Shown: one piece after another, positions 15,304-23,654 of the stretch
How the letters are laid out: every line of letters starts with the position of its first letter
Numbering within the stretch: the first letter of the stretch is position 1
NCBI GenBank assembly: GCA_016927065.1
Contig: JAFGNJ010000004.1
Location: forward strand, 186,001-250,000
Direction of reading: 5' to 3'
Length of the DNA: 64,000 nt
Source: Deltaproteobacteria bacterium
GTDB lineage: Bacteria; Desulfobacterota; B13-G15; RBG-16-54-18
Notes under the pieces: model-generated
Told to the model about the DNA's origin: nothing
What the model saw: only the letters and a program-made list of their open reading frames with translations
The model's database searches: none
Made by a program: the position numbers and the translations under genes

Positions 15304-15781
15304 AATATCTACGCAGGTTAAAGAAGTTTTAGGGAATGACATCATTGCTATTTTCGAGTTTATGGAAGAGGCCGAATTGGTCATTGATGAAATGAAGAAA
15401 AGATATCCTTTATATACACAGCTGATTCATGATTCTTTCCACGCACTCACACCTGATCACTCTTTGATTATCAAACACAACAAGGAGCTCTACCGGCATC
15501 ATTGCAGGGAGATTATCGAAAGGATCGTAAAGGGCGAATCTTTAAAAGCGGCGACAAAGGCGGAGATCTGCGTGGCGCTGTGCGATATGTCTTTAATAGC
15601 GTCGCTCAATAATGACGCAACGCTGCTCTATGTGCGACTTATGGAGGAGATATTTGGTCAAAAGTTCGATGGAAAATGCCCCGTCTATGAAAGCTACAAA
15701 GGGGCGGCTGATGAGCTTTATATACAGTTCAGAAGAAAACTTAAAGATGAAAGGAGAGACAGGGATGAAAATGATATGTAG
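15296..15781 (+). CDS. Hypothetical phage early protein, helical
   Basis: The ATG at 15296 overlaps the end of the previous gene and is preferred over an out-of-context upstream start. The 161-residue product is helical and acidic (EFMEEAELVIDEMKKRYP) with a mid region EICVALCDMSLIASLNND. No family is recognised. Confidence 0.65.
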   Translation: MIEISTQVKEVLGNDIIAIFEFMEEAELVIDEMKKRYPLYTQLIHDSFHALTPDHSLIIKHNKELYRHHCREIIERIVKGESLKAATKAEICVALCDMSLIASLNNDATLLYVRLMEEIFGQKFDGKCPVYESYKGAADELYIQFRRKLKDERRDRDENDM

Positions 15782-16082
15782 CCAATGTCAGACGGCGCTA
15801 AAGCCGTATAAAAACGGCGTGACGGTGATCGAGACCGAGGGCACCCCGCCGAAGCCTTGCAGGATATTTGAGGCCGATATGTGGGCGTGTCCGGTATGCG
15901 ACATCAAGATCGTGACCGGCTTCGGACAACCGATAGCCCGATCTTACGAAACAACGTGGGGCAGGGACCTCAAGGCGGCGCTATCCAACAGTATGGTGAT
16001 CTATGGTCACCAGGAGCCTGTTGAATTGTCGGTAGGAGACCTTGAGATAGACGGACCGAGGTTAATACGGGTCGCTCAGTAG
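15765..16082 (+). CDS. Zinc-ribbon hypothetical protein
   Basis: The start ATG at 15765 follows AAAGGAGAGACAGGG. The 105-residue product has CSQC at 5-8 and CPVC around 42-45, forming a zinc ribbon, then a C-terminal region without motifs. It overlaps the preceding gene by 17 bases. Confidence 0.7.
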   Translation: MKMICSQCQTALKPYKNGVTVIETEGTPPKPCRIFEADMWACPVCDIKIVTGFGQPIARSYETTWGRDLKAALSNSMVIYGHQEPVELSVGDLEIDGPRLIRVAQ

Positions 16083-16093
16083 GAGAAACAATC

Positions 16094-16303
16094 ATGGAAT
16101 TGAAAAATAGTGAAGTAAGAGAAATTGTTCTTACTATTTTCGCAGGAGTTCCTAAAGGTGAAGCAATAAGAGAAGCAATGTTATTGGCACTCACTGAGTG
16201 GCGTAATGTTGTTTTTGAGTTCAATGGAAAACCCTACGAAGTGTCTCCAGAGAGAATCATTAACTTTTACGACGAAGAAAAAAATAATGGAGGAGACCGA
16301 TGA
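16094..16303 (+). CDS. Small hypothetical protein
   Basis: A 69-residue protein behind AGGAGAAACA. It contains the segment EWRNVVFEFNGKPYEVSPERI, suggesting a beta-hairpin after a helix. No function can be assigned. Confidence 0.6.
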   Translation: MELKNSEVREIVLTIFAGVPKGEAIREAMLLALTEWRNVVFEFNGKPYEVSPERIINFYDEEKNNGGDR

Positions 16304-16653
16304 GAAAGACACAAGACGCTTTACATCTTGAGTGTATTTTAACCGATCAGGAAAAGCTGGCGTATTCAAAAACACTTTCTGAGAATGTCAGCAAAACGGC
16401 GCGGGCCGAGGAAGCCCTTAGTTCTTTTCAAAAACAGATGAAGGCGGAGATCGCATCATGTGAAGCTCAAATCAATATGCTCGCGGAAAAGATCAATACC
16501 GGCAAAGAGTATCGCATGGTCGAATGTGAGATCAGATACGACTTTAAGATGCAAGAAAAAAAGTGGATACGTTCCGACACCGGAGAGGTTGCGAAACAGG
16601 ATATTATCTCCGAAGAGGAATTGCAGGAGGAAATGAAGCTAGGGGCTGCGTAA
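16300..16653 (+). CDS. Coiled-coil hypothetical phage protein
   Basis: The ATG overlaps the previous stop. The 117-residue protein has a heptad-like helix (about 15-70) and a beta segment around ECEIRYDF, followed by an acidic end (SEEELQEEM). Similar short proteins often precede recombination genes in phages. It lies just upstream of the exonuclease. Confidence 0.65.
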   Translation: MRKTQDALHLECILTDQEKLAYSKTLSENVSKTARAEEALSSFQKQMKAEIASCEAQINMLAEKINTGKEYRMVECEIRYDFKMQEKKWIRSDTGEVAKQDIISEEELQEEMKLGAA

Positions 16654-16656
16654 ACG

Positions 16657-17223
16657 ATGGTTCACGTTACTGAAGTACTCAGCATCATAGATCAGGGTTA
16701 TGGCAGAGCTGATCGGGCGAAGCTCATCAGAGGCCAGCATATCGGTCGTGAGTTCCATAAACATTCTCTCGGATGGGTCAAAGGGGCGTATTTCCCCGCT
16801 ATAAAAGACCCGCAGATCGGCGGAATCGTCATGACCATGGTTGATTCATTCAAGCAATGGTTTGACATGGCGGTTAAGGACGTGCTGTGTGTCGAGAAGG
16901 AATTATTTGACCGCAAGAGGAATATCCAGGGGCGGGTTGACATCATCCTGAAGCTGATGAAAGACGAATGGTGGCGGGTGCTCGATCTCAAGAGTGTGGC
17001 ATCGTTGAGCCGAGTCGTAGGGTTACAACTTGCGGGATATCAGCACCTTGCGAGGATCGAGTACGGATTCAAACGGTGGGGGCCGCGATCCGCCCTGCAA
17101 TTTGACAAAGAGGGGAAGCGGTTATTGCCGCGTCTGGTTACGTTCCAGAATCCCCTTGATCTGGATGCGTTCTTTCACGCGTACAGTTTGAGAAACCATT
17201 TAAAGAATGGAGGGTCATTATGA
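16657..17223 (+). CDS. PD-(D/E)XK phage exonuclease (RecB/Cas4-like)
   Basis: The 188-residue protein has a RecB-type nuclease core. There is a helix with GQHIGREFHKHS, then GRVDIILKL (motif with the catalytic Asp, about 90-98), VLDLKS (Asp-x-Lys, about 109-114) and LQLAGYQHLARIEYG (Gln/Tyr motif). It probably trims double-stranded ends to create the single strands used by the annealing protein encoded two genes on, as in lambda Exo/Bet-type systems. Confidence 0.75.
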   Translation: MVHVTEVLSIIDQGYGRADRAKLIRGQHIGREFHKHSLGWVKGAYFPAIKDPQIGGIVMTMVDSFKQWFDMAVKDVLCVEKELFDRKRNIQGRVDIILKLMKDEWWRVLDLKSVASLSRVVGLQLAGYQHLARIEYGFKRWGPRSALQFDKEGKRLLPRLVTFQNPLDLDAFFHAYSLRNHLKNGGSL

Positions 17224-17933
17224 ACGAAACCGTGAAAACAGGGGCGATTGCAATCGCAGAGGTAGAAGCACAGGTCACATCTCATGAAATGGTGAAGGAT
17301 TTAATCCGCACCGTTTCAAGCCTTGAGCAGGAGAAGGTATTGGCGGTCAGAACCGTTGCACAGCATGACGAGTACAACAATACGTATCTCAATATCAAGG
17401 CGACGCTGAAACTGATCAAGCAGATCAGAGAAGAGATCGTTGCGCCGTTTAATAAGCAGGTCAAATGTGTCAATGCCTACTTCAAAAAGCTCACGGTCAA
17501 GCTCTCTCCAAAGGCGACAGAGCTCGAGAGAGTTCTGTTGAAATGGAGGAGAGATCAAGAAGAGAAGGAACGAGAACGACTGCGTAAGCTGAAAGAGGAG
17601 CAAGATAAACAACAGGCGGATTATGAGCGAGAGGCAGAGATGGCGGCGGGAAAAGGCGAAGAACCCCCTCCGCCCCCACCGAAGGTCGTACTGATAAAGC
17701 CGAGAATGCCTAATGTGCAGGCCGGATCGAAAGGGGCTTCTCATTCATATACGGATTGGGAAGTCACGGTATTAGATATGAAGGCATTGGCAAAAGCGGC
17801 CGCCGAGGGAAAAGTGCCGGTGACCGTACTTGATTACAAGCTGAAGCCTTTGAAAGATTTGGCAAAGGCGGGGATTGAACTGCCTGGTTGCAAGGTTGAG
17901 GAAGTACAGAAGCTCAAGGGAAGAACATCATAA
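17220..17933 (+). CDS. Coiled-coil phage protein of the recombination operon
   Basis: The ATG overlaps the exonuclease stop. The 237-residue protein is helical with a strong coiled coil (about 60-145, many Glu/Lys/Arg), a Pro run (about 148-153) and a C-terminal folded part (LDMKALAKAAAEGKVPVTVL). Proteins of this type sit between exonuclease and annealing protein in other phages; the exact role is unknown. Confidence 0.7.
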   Translation: MNETVKTGAIAIAEVEAQVTSHEMVKDLIRTVSSLEQEKVLAVRTVAQHDEYNNTYLNIKATLKLIKQIREEIVAPFNKQVKCVNAYFKKLTVKLSPKATELERVLLKWRRDQEEKERERLRKLKEEQDKQQADYEREAEMAAGKGEEPPPPPPKVVLIKPRMPNVQAGSKGASHSYTDWEVTVLDMKALAKAAAEGKVPVTVLDYKLKPLKDLAKAGIELPGCKVEEVQKLKGRTS

Positions 17934-17948
17934 CAGGAGGGTAAGGCT

Positions 17949-19034
17949 ATGAGTAACGGTAAGGAAATGGCAAAAAGGCCTGAGCAGCCGATTGGAGAGG
18001 AGTTGCTCAGGGAGGGATTTGAGATTCAAAAAACAGAAGTAGGCCCTGAGCAGTTTTATCAGACGGCCCTAAAAGTGCAGAAGCCGAGGGAACTGGAGAA
18101 GGTGCGGCACGGTTGTTTATACGAGGCCGAGATTGCCGGTGAGCTTTTCTATTACCAGTGGAACGTCACCGCCAAGAAAGGCAAAAAGCATCTTGTAGAC
18201 GGGGTATCGATCAACGGCGCTATGGCGATCGCGCGCAACTTCGGCAACTGCGCGGTGCCGGTGAGCGCCGATACCCAGCTAGATGGTTCGGTGCTGTTCA
18301 AGGCCGCCTTCGTTGACCTTGAGACCGGCTTCACCGTGGCAAGAAACTTCAGGGCGCACTTCATCGAGCCTCCGGGGAAATTTGCCGACGATCCAGGGCA
18401 AAAGGCGCGGTGGTTCGATATGCAGTTTCAAAAGGCACAGAGCCAAGCGCAACGAAACGTGATTCTCAAAGGCGTTCCCTTTTGGCTGGTAGATATGGTG
18501 AAAAAGACCGCTAAGAACAGTGTCTATGAGCAGATCAAGAAGATGGGCGTTGACCAGGCGAAGACAGCGGCTTTGAAGAAGTTCGCTGAAGCGTATGGTG
18601 TCGATCAGGCTACGCTCGAAGGGCATATCGGCAAAACGGCTGACAAGTGGACCATTCAGGATATCGTCAGCCTTAAGTCAATTCTGAGGGCCTTCGAAGA
18701 AGGGTTCGATTCTCCTGAGACTATGTTCGGGGGGAATGGCGGCGGTGATGGGACCGTCATTGACGTGCAGGATATTATCGACCAGTTTTGGGGAATCTTA
18801 GCAGCGAAGGGCATCGAGAAGAACGATCCTGAGATAGTCGAGTACGTCAAAGGAGTCGCCAGATTCGGTAACGTGCCGGTAGAAAGTTATATCTCCGACT
18901 GTGTGGCAGCGTTCGCCGACTCTGAGGAGATCGACCGTTTTCTAAAAAAGTTTAATGAGAAAAAAGAAAAGGGCGAGATCAATATTCCTGAAAACGGGCA
19001 GGGAGAGTTGTTCGACGGCAACGCTCAAGACTGA
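17949..19034 (+). CDS. Putative single-strand annealing recombination protein
   Basis: The 361-residue protein follows a GGAGGG ribosome site. The middle part (about 75-170; GVSINGAMAIARNFGNC, then KGVPFWLVDMVKK) and a helical C-terminal motif resemble phage annealing proteins. In that motif a YGV segment is followed by TIQDIVSLKSILRAFEEG. The end is acidic and ends GELFDG, a tail like those that bind SSB. The assignment rests on these motifs and on the exonuclease two genes upstream. Confidence 0.6.
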   Translation: MSNGKEMAKRPEQPIGEELLREGFEIQKTEVGPEQFYQTALKVQKPRELEKVRHGCLYEAEIAGELFYYQWNVTAKKGKKHLVDGVSINGAMAIARNFGNCAVPVSADTQLDGSVLFKAAFVDLETGFTVARNFRAHFIEPPGKFADDPGQKARWFDMQFQKAQSQAQRNVILKGVPFWLVDMVKKTAKNSVYEQIKKMGVDQAKTAALKKFAEAYGVDQATLEGHIGKTADKWTIQDIVSLKSILRAFEEGFDSPETMFGGNGGGDGTVIDVQDIIDQFWGILAAKGIEKNDPEIVEYVKGVARFGNVPVESYISDCVAAFADSEEIDRFLKKFNEKKEKGEINIPENGQGELFDGNAQD

Positions 19035-19039
19035 TTAAA

Positions 19040-19130
19040 GGCCGCAGACGGCCGATTTGATAGCGGGTGGACGCGGGGTTGTTTACGGGAAGGGGCAACC
19101 TTGGGAGATTGCGGGACGGGGATTCCCGCA
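19040..19130 (+). other. Series of three GC-rich hairpins after the annealing-protein gene
   Basis: Directly after the stop codon are hairpins GGCCG/CGGCC (19040-19053), GGTTG/CAACC (19077-19100) and a perfect 7-bp stem TGCGGGA/TCCCGCA with a 7-base loop (19110-19130). No reading frame is convincing here. They could be the 5' part of a structured RNA that ends in the tRNA-like element that follows. Confidence 0.5.
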
Positions 19131-19138
19131 GAGAGGAT

Positions 19139-19276
19139 GGCGGCGGTGGCAGAATATCTCGCAAAAAAGTCCGAGACTCGGCAATGGGAATGCACACGAA
19201 TGCATAAGTGGTACGACCTTGCTTGAAAATGATGCCAGCATGGTTGTTGGAGGTTCGAATCCTCTCCGCCGCCTCA
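19139..19276 (+). ncRNA. tRNA-like structured RNA without anticodon arm
   Basis: The ends pair as an 8-bp acceptor-like helix (GGCGGCGG 19139-19146 with CCGCCGCC 19266-19273). Immediately 5' of the second strand is a T-arm (stem GGAGG/CCTCT, loop TTCGAAT, 19249-19265), exactly as in tRNA. In between are stems TCTCG/CGAGA (19157-19176), ATGCA/TGCAT (19190-19205) and a 10-bp stem with one mismatch (19214-19223 with 19237-19246). There is no normal D-arm or anticodon arm and no encoded CCA. About 138 bases is too long for a tRNA and too short for a usual tmRNA. It ends 15 bases before the ATPase start codon, so it may be a leader element or a processed phage RNA. Confidence 0.5.
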
Positions 19277-19290
19277 GATGAAAGGATGGA

Positions 19291-21003
19291 ATGAAGCTCC
19301 ATATCTCAAAAGACATAGACCTACCTATTGAGGCTATCACGCAGACTTTTGGAATCTTGGGGAAGCGTGGATCGGGCAAGACCACGACAGCCAGTGTATT
19401 TGCCGAAGAACTGCTGAAAAACAATCTTCCGCTGGTGATCGTGGATCCAACCGGTGCGTGGTGGGGATTGCGGTCGAGCAAGGACGGCAAGAGTGACGGG
19501 TTCTCCATCACTATCCTGGGTGGAGATCATGGGGACGTCCCCCTGGAGGAGACAGGGGGCAAGGTCATTGCCGACCTGGTGGCAGAGGAAGCGCCGCCCC
19601 TGGTGCTTGATCTTTCCACCCTGTCAAAGAACGCCATGCGGCGATTTATGACCGATTTTGCCGAAGAACTCTACAAGAAGAACAGAAATGCAATTTCAGT
19701 GATCCTAGACGAGGCCGATATGTTCGCACCGCAGAGAATCCACAAGGGCGGAGAGCGGCTATTCGGGGCTGTTGATGAGATTGTGCGGCGAGGGCGGATC
19801 AGGGGCCTGGGTGTGGTGATGGTCAGCCAGCGCTCAGCCGCTATCAACAAGGATATCCTCAGTCAGTGCGAGGTATTGATTGCACACAGGGCCAATCATC
19901 CACGGGATATAGAACCTGTCCTTGAGTGGATGCGGGTGCATACTACCAGCGAGCAGATCAAAACAGTACATGGATCGATTGCGTCACTTGCCGATGGCGA
20001 AGCATGGGTGATGAGCCCGGAGTGGCTTGATTTCTTCGGCAAGGTTCAGATCAGAGATCGCAAAACCTTCAACTCAAGCGCTACGCCCAAAGCCGGTGAA
20101 CGCAGGATCAGCCCCCGACATTTGGCTGAGGTAGACCTTGCACTGTTACAGGAGCGCATGGCCGCCACTATCGAACGGGCCAAGGAAAATGATCCTACTA
20201 TCCTCAAAAGACGAATCAGAGAGTTGGAGCATCAGCTCAAAAGCCGACTAGAACCAACAATGCCTCATACCACAATACAGAAGATTATGGAAAAGGGGAG
20301 AGAAGAGGGAAGAGAAGAGGCGGAGGGGCAAATGTGTAAACTTGAGGCCCAAGCTGAGCAGGCTCGGGCTATTATTCAGGAAGCGATCGATCTATTACAG
20401 TCTATAGATAAGATATCCCCCATAAAGATACCCAAAGCAAAGGGGCGGAGTACTCAAGCGGTGGCGCATGGGGCGCCACCCCCGCCCCCACCGAACAGAA
20501 CGATTAAAACTACCGATTTGCATTTTGATAATGAAATCAAGTTGCGTGACGGTGCCCGCCGGATGCTGGCCGCTCTGGTCCAATGGGCCCCCCAGGGTAT
20601 GACCGAAGGACAAATGCGGGCACATGCCGGCCTCAAGAAGAGCGGGACATATTCAGCATATAAGACTGATCTGAGGCGATATGATTTTTTTGAAGAGCGC
20701 GGGGGTCTGTTCTACGCCACGCAAGCAGGTATTGACTGGCTCGGTCATGACATACCGGCACCGAATACGACCCAGGAGGTCCTTGATATCTGGATGCCGA
20801 AGCTCAGACTCGGGGCAAGGCGAATGCTCCAGGTCCTCATCGAGCACAAAGGCGAGTTCATATCCGATGCCGAACTTCAGGAGGGAGCTGGTCTTTCCAA
20901 TTCAGGGACGTACAGCGCGTATAAGACCGAGCTCAAGACCGCGCAATTGATCGTGATCGACAGGGGCATGATCGCAGCGAATAAGGAGACGTTGTTTCTA
21001 TGA
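19291..21003 (+). CDS. HerA/FtsK-like ATPase with duplicated C-terminal winged-helix repeats
   Basis: The 570-residue protein has a Walker A motif GKRGSGKTT (24-32) and a Walker B motif VILDEAD (about 136-142), with QRSAAINKDILSQCEVLIAHR as in DUF87/HerA-type ATPases. A coiled-coil region follows (about 285-370), then a Pro-rich stretch. Two copies of about 85 residues end it, each with GARRML and SGTYSAYKT(D/E)L, a winged-helix-like repeat. HerA enzymes translocate DNA. In this recombination operon it may act as helicase, DNA pump or resection partner; a role in packaging is less likely because the terminase is separate. Confidence 0.8.
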   Translation: MKLHISKDIDLPIEAITQTFGILGKRGSGKTTTASVFAEELLKNNLPLVIVDPTGAWWGLRSSKDGKSDGFSITILGGDHGDVPLEETGGKVIADLVAEEAPPLVLDLSTLSKNAMRRFMTDFAEELYKKNRNAISVILDEADMFAPQRIHKGGERLFGAVDEIVRRGRIRGLGVVMVSQRSAAINKDILSQCEVLIAHRANHPRDIEPVLEWMRVHTTSEQIKTVHGSIASLADGEAWVMSPEWLDFFGKVQIRDRKTFNSSATPKAGERRISPRHLAEVDLALLQERMAATIERAKENDPTILKRRIRELEHQLKSRLEPTMPHTTIQKIMEKGREEGREEAEGQMCKLEAQAEQARAIIQEAIDLLQSIDKISPIKIPKAKGRSTQAVAHGAPPPPPPNRTIKTTDLHFDNEIKLRDGARRMLAALVQWAPQGMTEGQMRAHAGLKKSGTYSAYKTDLRRYDFFEERGGLFYATQAGIDWLGHDIPAPNTTQEVLDIWMPKLRLGARRMLQVLIEHKGEFISDAELQEGAGLSNSGTYSAYKTELKTAQLIVIDRGMIAANKETLFL

Positions 21004-21272
21004 CTGAGGAAAAGAAACTACACAATAGACACCTAAAAATAGAAATTGACGGCCAGCCTATTGTTGATAAGAGAATAGGCTGTGATCATCGATGGGGAGA
21101 CGGTCCTGGTGAATATGAAAAAACGCTTACCATAGCTGAAGGCAAATTGGGTAATAGACATTGGCGACTGGATCAATGCGATATTTGCAAAGTCTTCGTA
21201 TTATTTATCAATGGTGAGGAATATTGGACCTTTCCTACTGGGAGAATGAGTCTTTCCCCACATCAGGCATAG
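21000..21272 (+). CDS. Hypothetical phage protein
   Basis: The ATG overlaps the ATPase stop (ATGA). The 90-residue product has CDHRWGDG and QCDICKVFVLF, a possible Cys/His metal site. No family is recognised. Confidence 0.65.
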   Translation: MTEEKKLHNRHLKIEIDGQPIVDKRIGCDHRWGDGPGEYEKTLTIAEGKLGNRHWRLDQCDICKVFVLFINGEEYWTFPTGRMSLSPHQA

Positions 21273-21294
21273 AGGTCAAAGACTAAGGGTTAAA

Positions 21295-22029
21295 GTGACA
21301 CTCAATAAACCGACCAGTCAAATGTTCCCCTGGGTGGATAAGACGGTCAATCCAATACGTGGGCGCTGTCCGCACCAATGTTCCTATTGCTATGTCAAAG
21401 ACAGCAGGGCAAAGCATTTGTATCAAGACGAACCGCACCTTGTGGAATCCGCCCTGGGAGCGATCCGTGGCAAGGGTAAAACCGTCTTTATCGGGTCTAT
21501 GATCGACATGTGGGCCGATGATATCCACGGCGGGTTTATCTCAAAAGTGCTGGCACGGTGCCAACAATTCCCAAATAATACCTATGTCTTTCTGACGAAA
21601 AATCCCGGACGCTATAATAATTTCTTCTTTGAGCTCCCCCCCGATACTATGCTCGGTATTACTCTTGAGACAAACGAATACGAGAATGACTTTTCGGAAG
21701 CTCCTGATCCTGCGGCTAGGGCGTGGGCGTTTGCCGGACTTCCCCTGCCCCCATACAAGCTGACGAAGTTTGTGAGCATCGAGCCGATTATGAATTTTAC
21801 TTATCCGCCTCTTGGTCATATACCGCCATCACTTGATGATCTTATCAAAGACATCAAGCCCACCTTTGTCTCGATAGGGGCTGACTCGAAAGATAATAAG
21901 CTTCCGGAACCACCGGCGCAGAAAGTCTCGAAGCTCATTGAGAGATTGTCAGAGTTTACCGAAGTGAGGATAAAACCGAACATGAAAAGGTTAATGGTAG
22001 AGAAAAAGGAGGGAGGAGGTAAGCGATGA
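21295..22029 (+). CDS. Phage radical-SAM-like protein (Gp37/Gp68, DUF5131 type)
   Basis: Translation starts at GTG 21295. The 244-residue protein has near its N-terminus GRCPHQCSYCYVKD, a CX3CX2C cluster expected to hold a 4Fe-4S centre and bind S-adenosylmethionine. Later motifs GSMIDMWADDI, FLTKNPGRY and the SIEPIM strand match the phage Gp37/Gp68 family. Substrate and function are unknown; these proteins are frequent in phages and sit beside ParB-like genes, as here. Confidence 0.85.
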   Translation: MTLNKPTSQMFPWVDKTVNPIRGRCPHQCSYCYVKDSRAKHLYQDEPHLVESALGAIRGKGKTVFIGSMIDMWADDIHGGFISKVLARCQQFPNNTYVFLTKNPGRYNNFFFELPPDTMLGITLETNEYENDFSEAPDPAARAWAFAGLPLPPYKLTKFVSIEPIMNFTYPPLGHIPPSLDDLIKDIKPTFVSIGADSKDNKLPEPPAQKVSKLIERLSEFTEVRIKPNMKRLMVEKKEGGGKR

Positions 22030-23651
22030 ATGAACAAACTTATGTTGCGATGATCGATGTCAAGCTCATTACGCCGAGCCCGATGAATCCCCGAAAGCAT
22101 TTCTCCGGACAGGCGATGAAAGAGCTTATTGATTCGATCAAACAGAAGGGCGTTATCGAGCCAATCGTTATCAGGCCGGTCGAGGGGAAAGAAACGCCGT
22201 ATGAAATCGTAGTCGGTGAGCGGCGGTACAAAGCGGTAATCGCAACTGGCCTCGATAAGATTCCGGCGATCATTAGAGAGCTTACGGATGAAGAGACCTA
22301 CGATTTCATGCTTATTGAGAACCTGCACCGTGACGACCTGACGGACCGTGAGGAGGCAGAGAGCTTCAAGGCGTATATTGACCGCCACGGTGACGTTGGA
22401 ATCCCTAACCTGGCCGAAAAGACCGGTATTCATCACGGATACATCAGAAGCCGGATTCGTGTCCTCGAGCTGCCGGCCAAGGTCCTCAGGGCATGGGAGA
22501 AGGGAGAGCTGGCCTTCGGGCATTTGCAACAGCTGCTCCGGGTACCCGAGGAGGCTTGCGAGGAGCTGTTTGGGTGGATTATGGACGGCGGGGACAGCTG
22601 GAGTGGCATCCCCACCGTCAAGGAGCTGGCCGATCATATCGCCGAGGCGGCCCCGCCCCTTTCCGCGGCTTTTTTCAAGACCAAGGAGCATTGCAGCAAG
22701 TGTGTCTCCAATTCCCTGATACAGCGGGCGCTGTTCGATATAGAGGGGAAAAAGGCCCATTGCCTCAATCCGGCCTGTTTTAGGCAGATGCAGGAGATCT
22801 GGCTCGACGAGCACTGGCAGGAGACCGCCCTGGCCGAGGAGTATGGGACCAACGGCTACCGGTTCAGAGAGGATATCTCGTGGGGCGACGTCGAGACCTT
22901 TCGTTACGTCCGCAAGCCCAAAAAGAAATGCCGCGAATGCCCTTTCTTTGTCTCTGTGATCACGATCCATGGCCAGGTAGACGAGGGTAAGGCCTGCGCC
23001 GGCGATAAGGCATGTTTCCGGGCCGTCACTCAGCCCCGGACGGAAAAGGAGCAAAAGACCGGGGAGCGGGATCCGGCGGCCCCGCGGGCGGTGTGGCATG
23101 GGGAATACTTCCGGGACGTGTTTCTTTGCCAGCGGATCGCGGAGGTCCTGGCCGGCATCGATCCGGAGGACCCCAGGATCAAGGAGCTCCTGCTGGCGTG
23201 TGCGGTACATAATCATTACAGCGATCTCCCTGACCTGGCCGAGGAGCTGCTAGGCGAGGACGCAGTGATGGAGGTTGATTTTGATGGCATGGGCGGCTGG
23301 ATTCTGGAGATATCGGTAGAATGGAAACGCGAGGCCTACAAAAAGGTAATCGAGGCTATCGTCTTTTCTGGCCAGCATGTCGGGGAAGGCACGTATAATG
23401 GTTCTTTCGGCACCCTGGGCCGGCAGATCGTGGCCCGGTACCTGGGCATCGACCTGGCCCGTGAGTTTGCCGTGGACCGGGACTACCTGGAGAAGAAGAC
23501 CAAGGCGGAGATCCTCGCCTTCGGGAAGAAGTTCAAGCTCTTTAAACCTGAAGAAGTAAACAAGCTCAAAAAGACCGAGCTCATCAAGCTCGTTCTGGAC
23601 CATGGCGACAAACTCATCGGGAAGGTACCGGCTGAGATTCTGAAAGGATGA
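22026..23651 (+). CDS. ParB/Spo0J-type protein
   Basis: The 541-residue protein overlaps the radical SAM gene by four bases. Its N-terminal ParB domain is complete: PSPMNPRKHF, VGERRYKA (box II) and ENLHRDDLTDREEA, followed by a HTH (PNLAEKTGIHHGYIRSRIRVLEL). The C-terminal half is rich in Cys (CSKC, CRECPFF) and ends with a helical region. No ParA partner was found and the phage integrates. A role in replication or gene control, or nuclease activity as in other phage ParB-like proteins, is more likely than plasmid partition. Confidence 0.85.
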   Translation: MNEQTYVAMIDVKLITPSPMNPRKHFSGQAMKELIDSIKQKGVIEPIVIRPVEGKETPYEIVVGERRYKAVIATGLDKIPAIIRELTDEETYDFMLIENLHRDDLTDREEAESFKAYIDRHGDVGIPNLAEKTGIHHGYIRSRIRVLELPAKVLRAWEKGELAFGHLQQLLRVPEEACEELFGWIMDGGDSWSGIPTVKELADHIAEAAPPLSAAFFKTKEHCSKCVSNSLIQRALFDIEGKKAHCLNPACFRQMQEIWLDEHWQETALAEEYGTNGYRFREDISWGDVETFRYVRKPKKKCRECPFFVSVITIHGQVDEGKACAGDKACFRAVTQPRTEKEQKTGERDPAAPRAVWHGEYFRDVFLCQRIAEVLAGIDPEDPRIKELLLACAVHNHYSDLPDLAEELLGEDAVMEVDFDGMGGWILEISVEWKREAYKKVIEAIVFSGQHVGEGTYNGSFGTLGRQIVARYLGIDLAREFAVDRDYLEKKTKAEILAFGKKFKLFKPEEVNKLKKTELIKLVLDHGDKLIGKVPAEILKG

Positions 23652-23654
23652 TCA

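Noticed and set aside
19139-19276. tRNA gene with a self-splicing intron, or a tmRNA
   Set aside because: No anticodon stem can be formed from the flanks, the interior is far too short for a group I intron, and there is no tag frame or CCA end.
21816-23216. A 466-codon minus-strand frame
   Set aside because: It is antisense to the ParB gene with complete ParB boxes; the long frame reflects the codon composition of that GC-rich region.
22026-23651. Plasmid-type partition system
   Set aside because: No ParA gene and no parS-like array were found; the element has an integrase and att sites.
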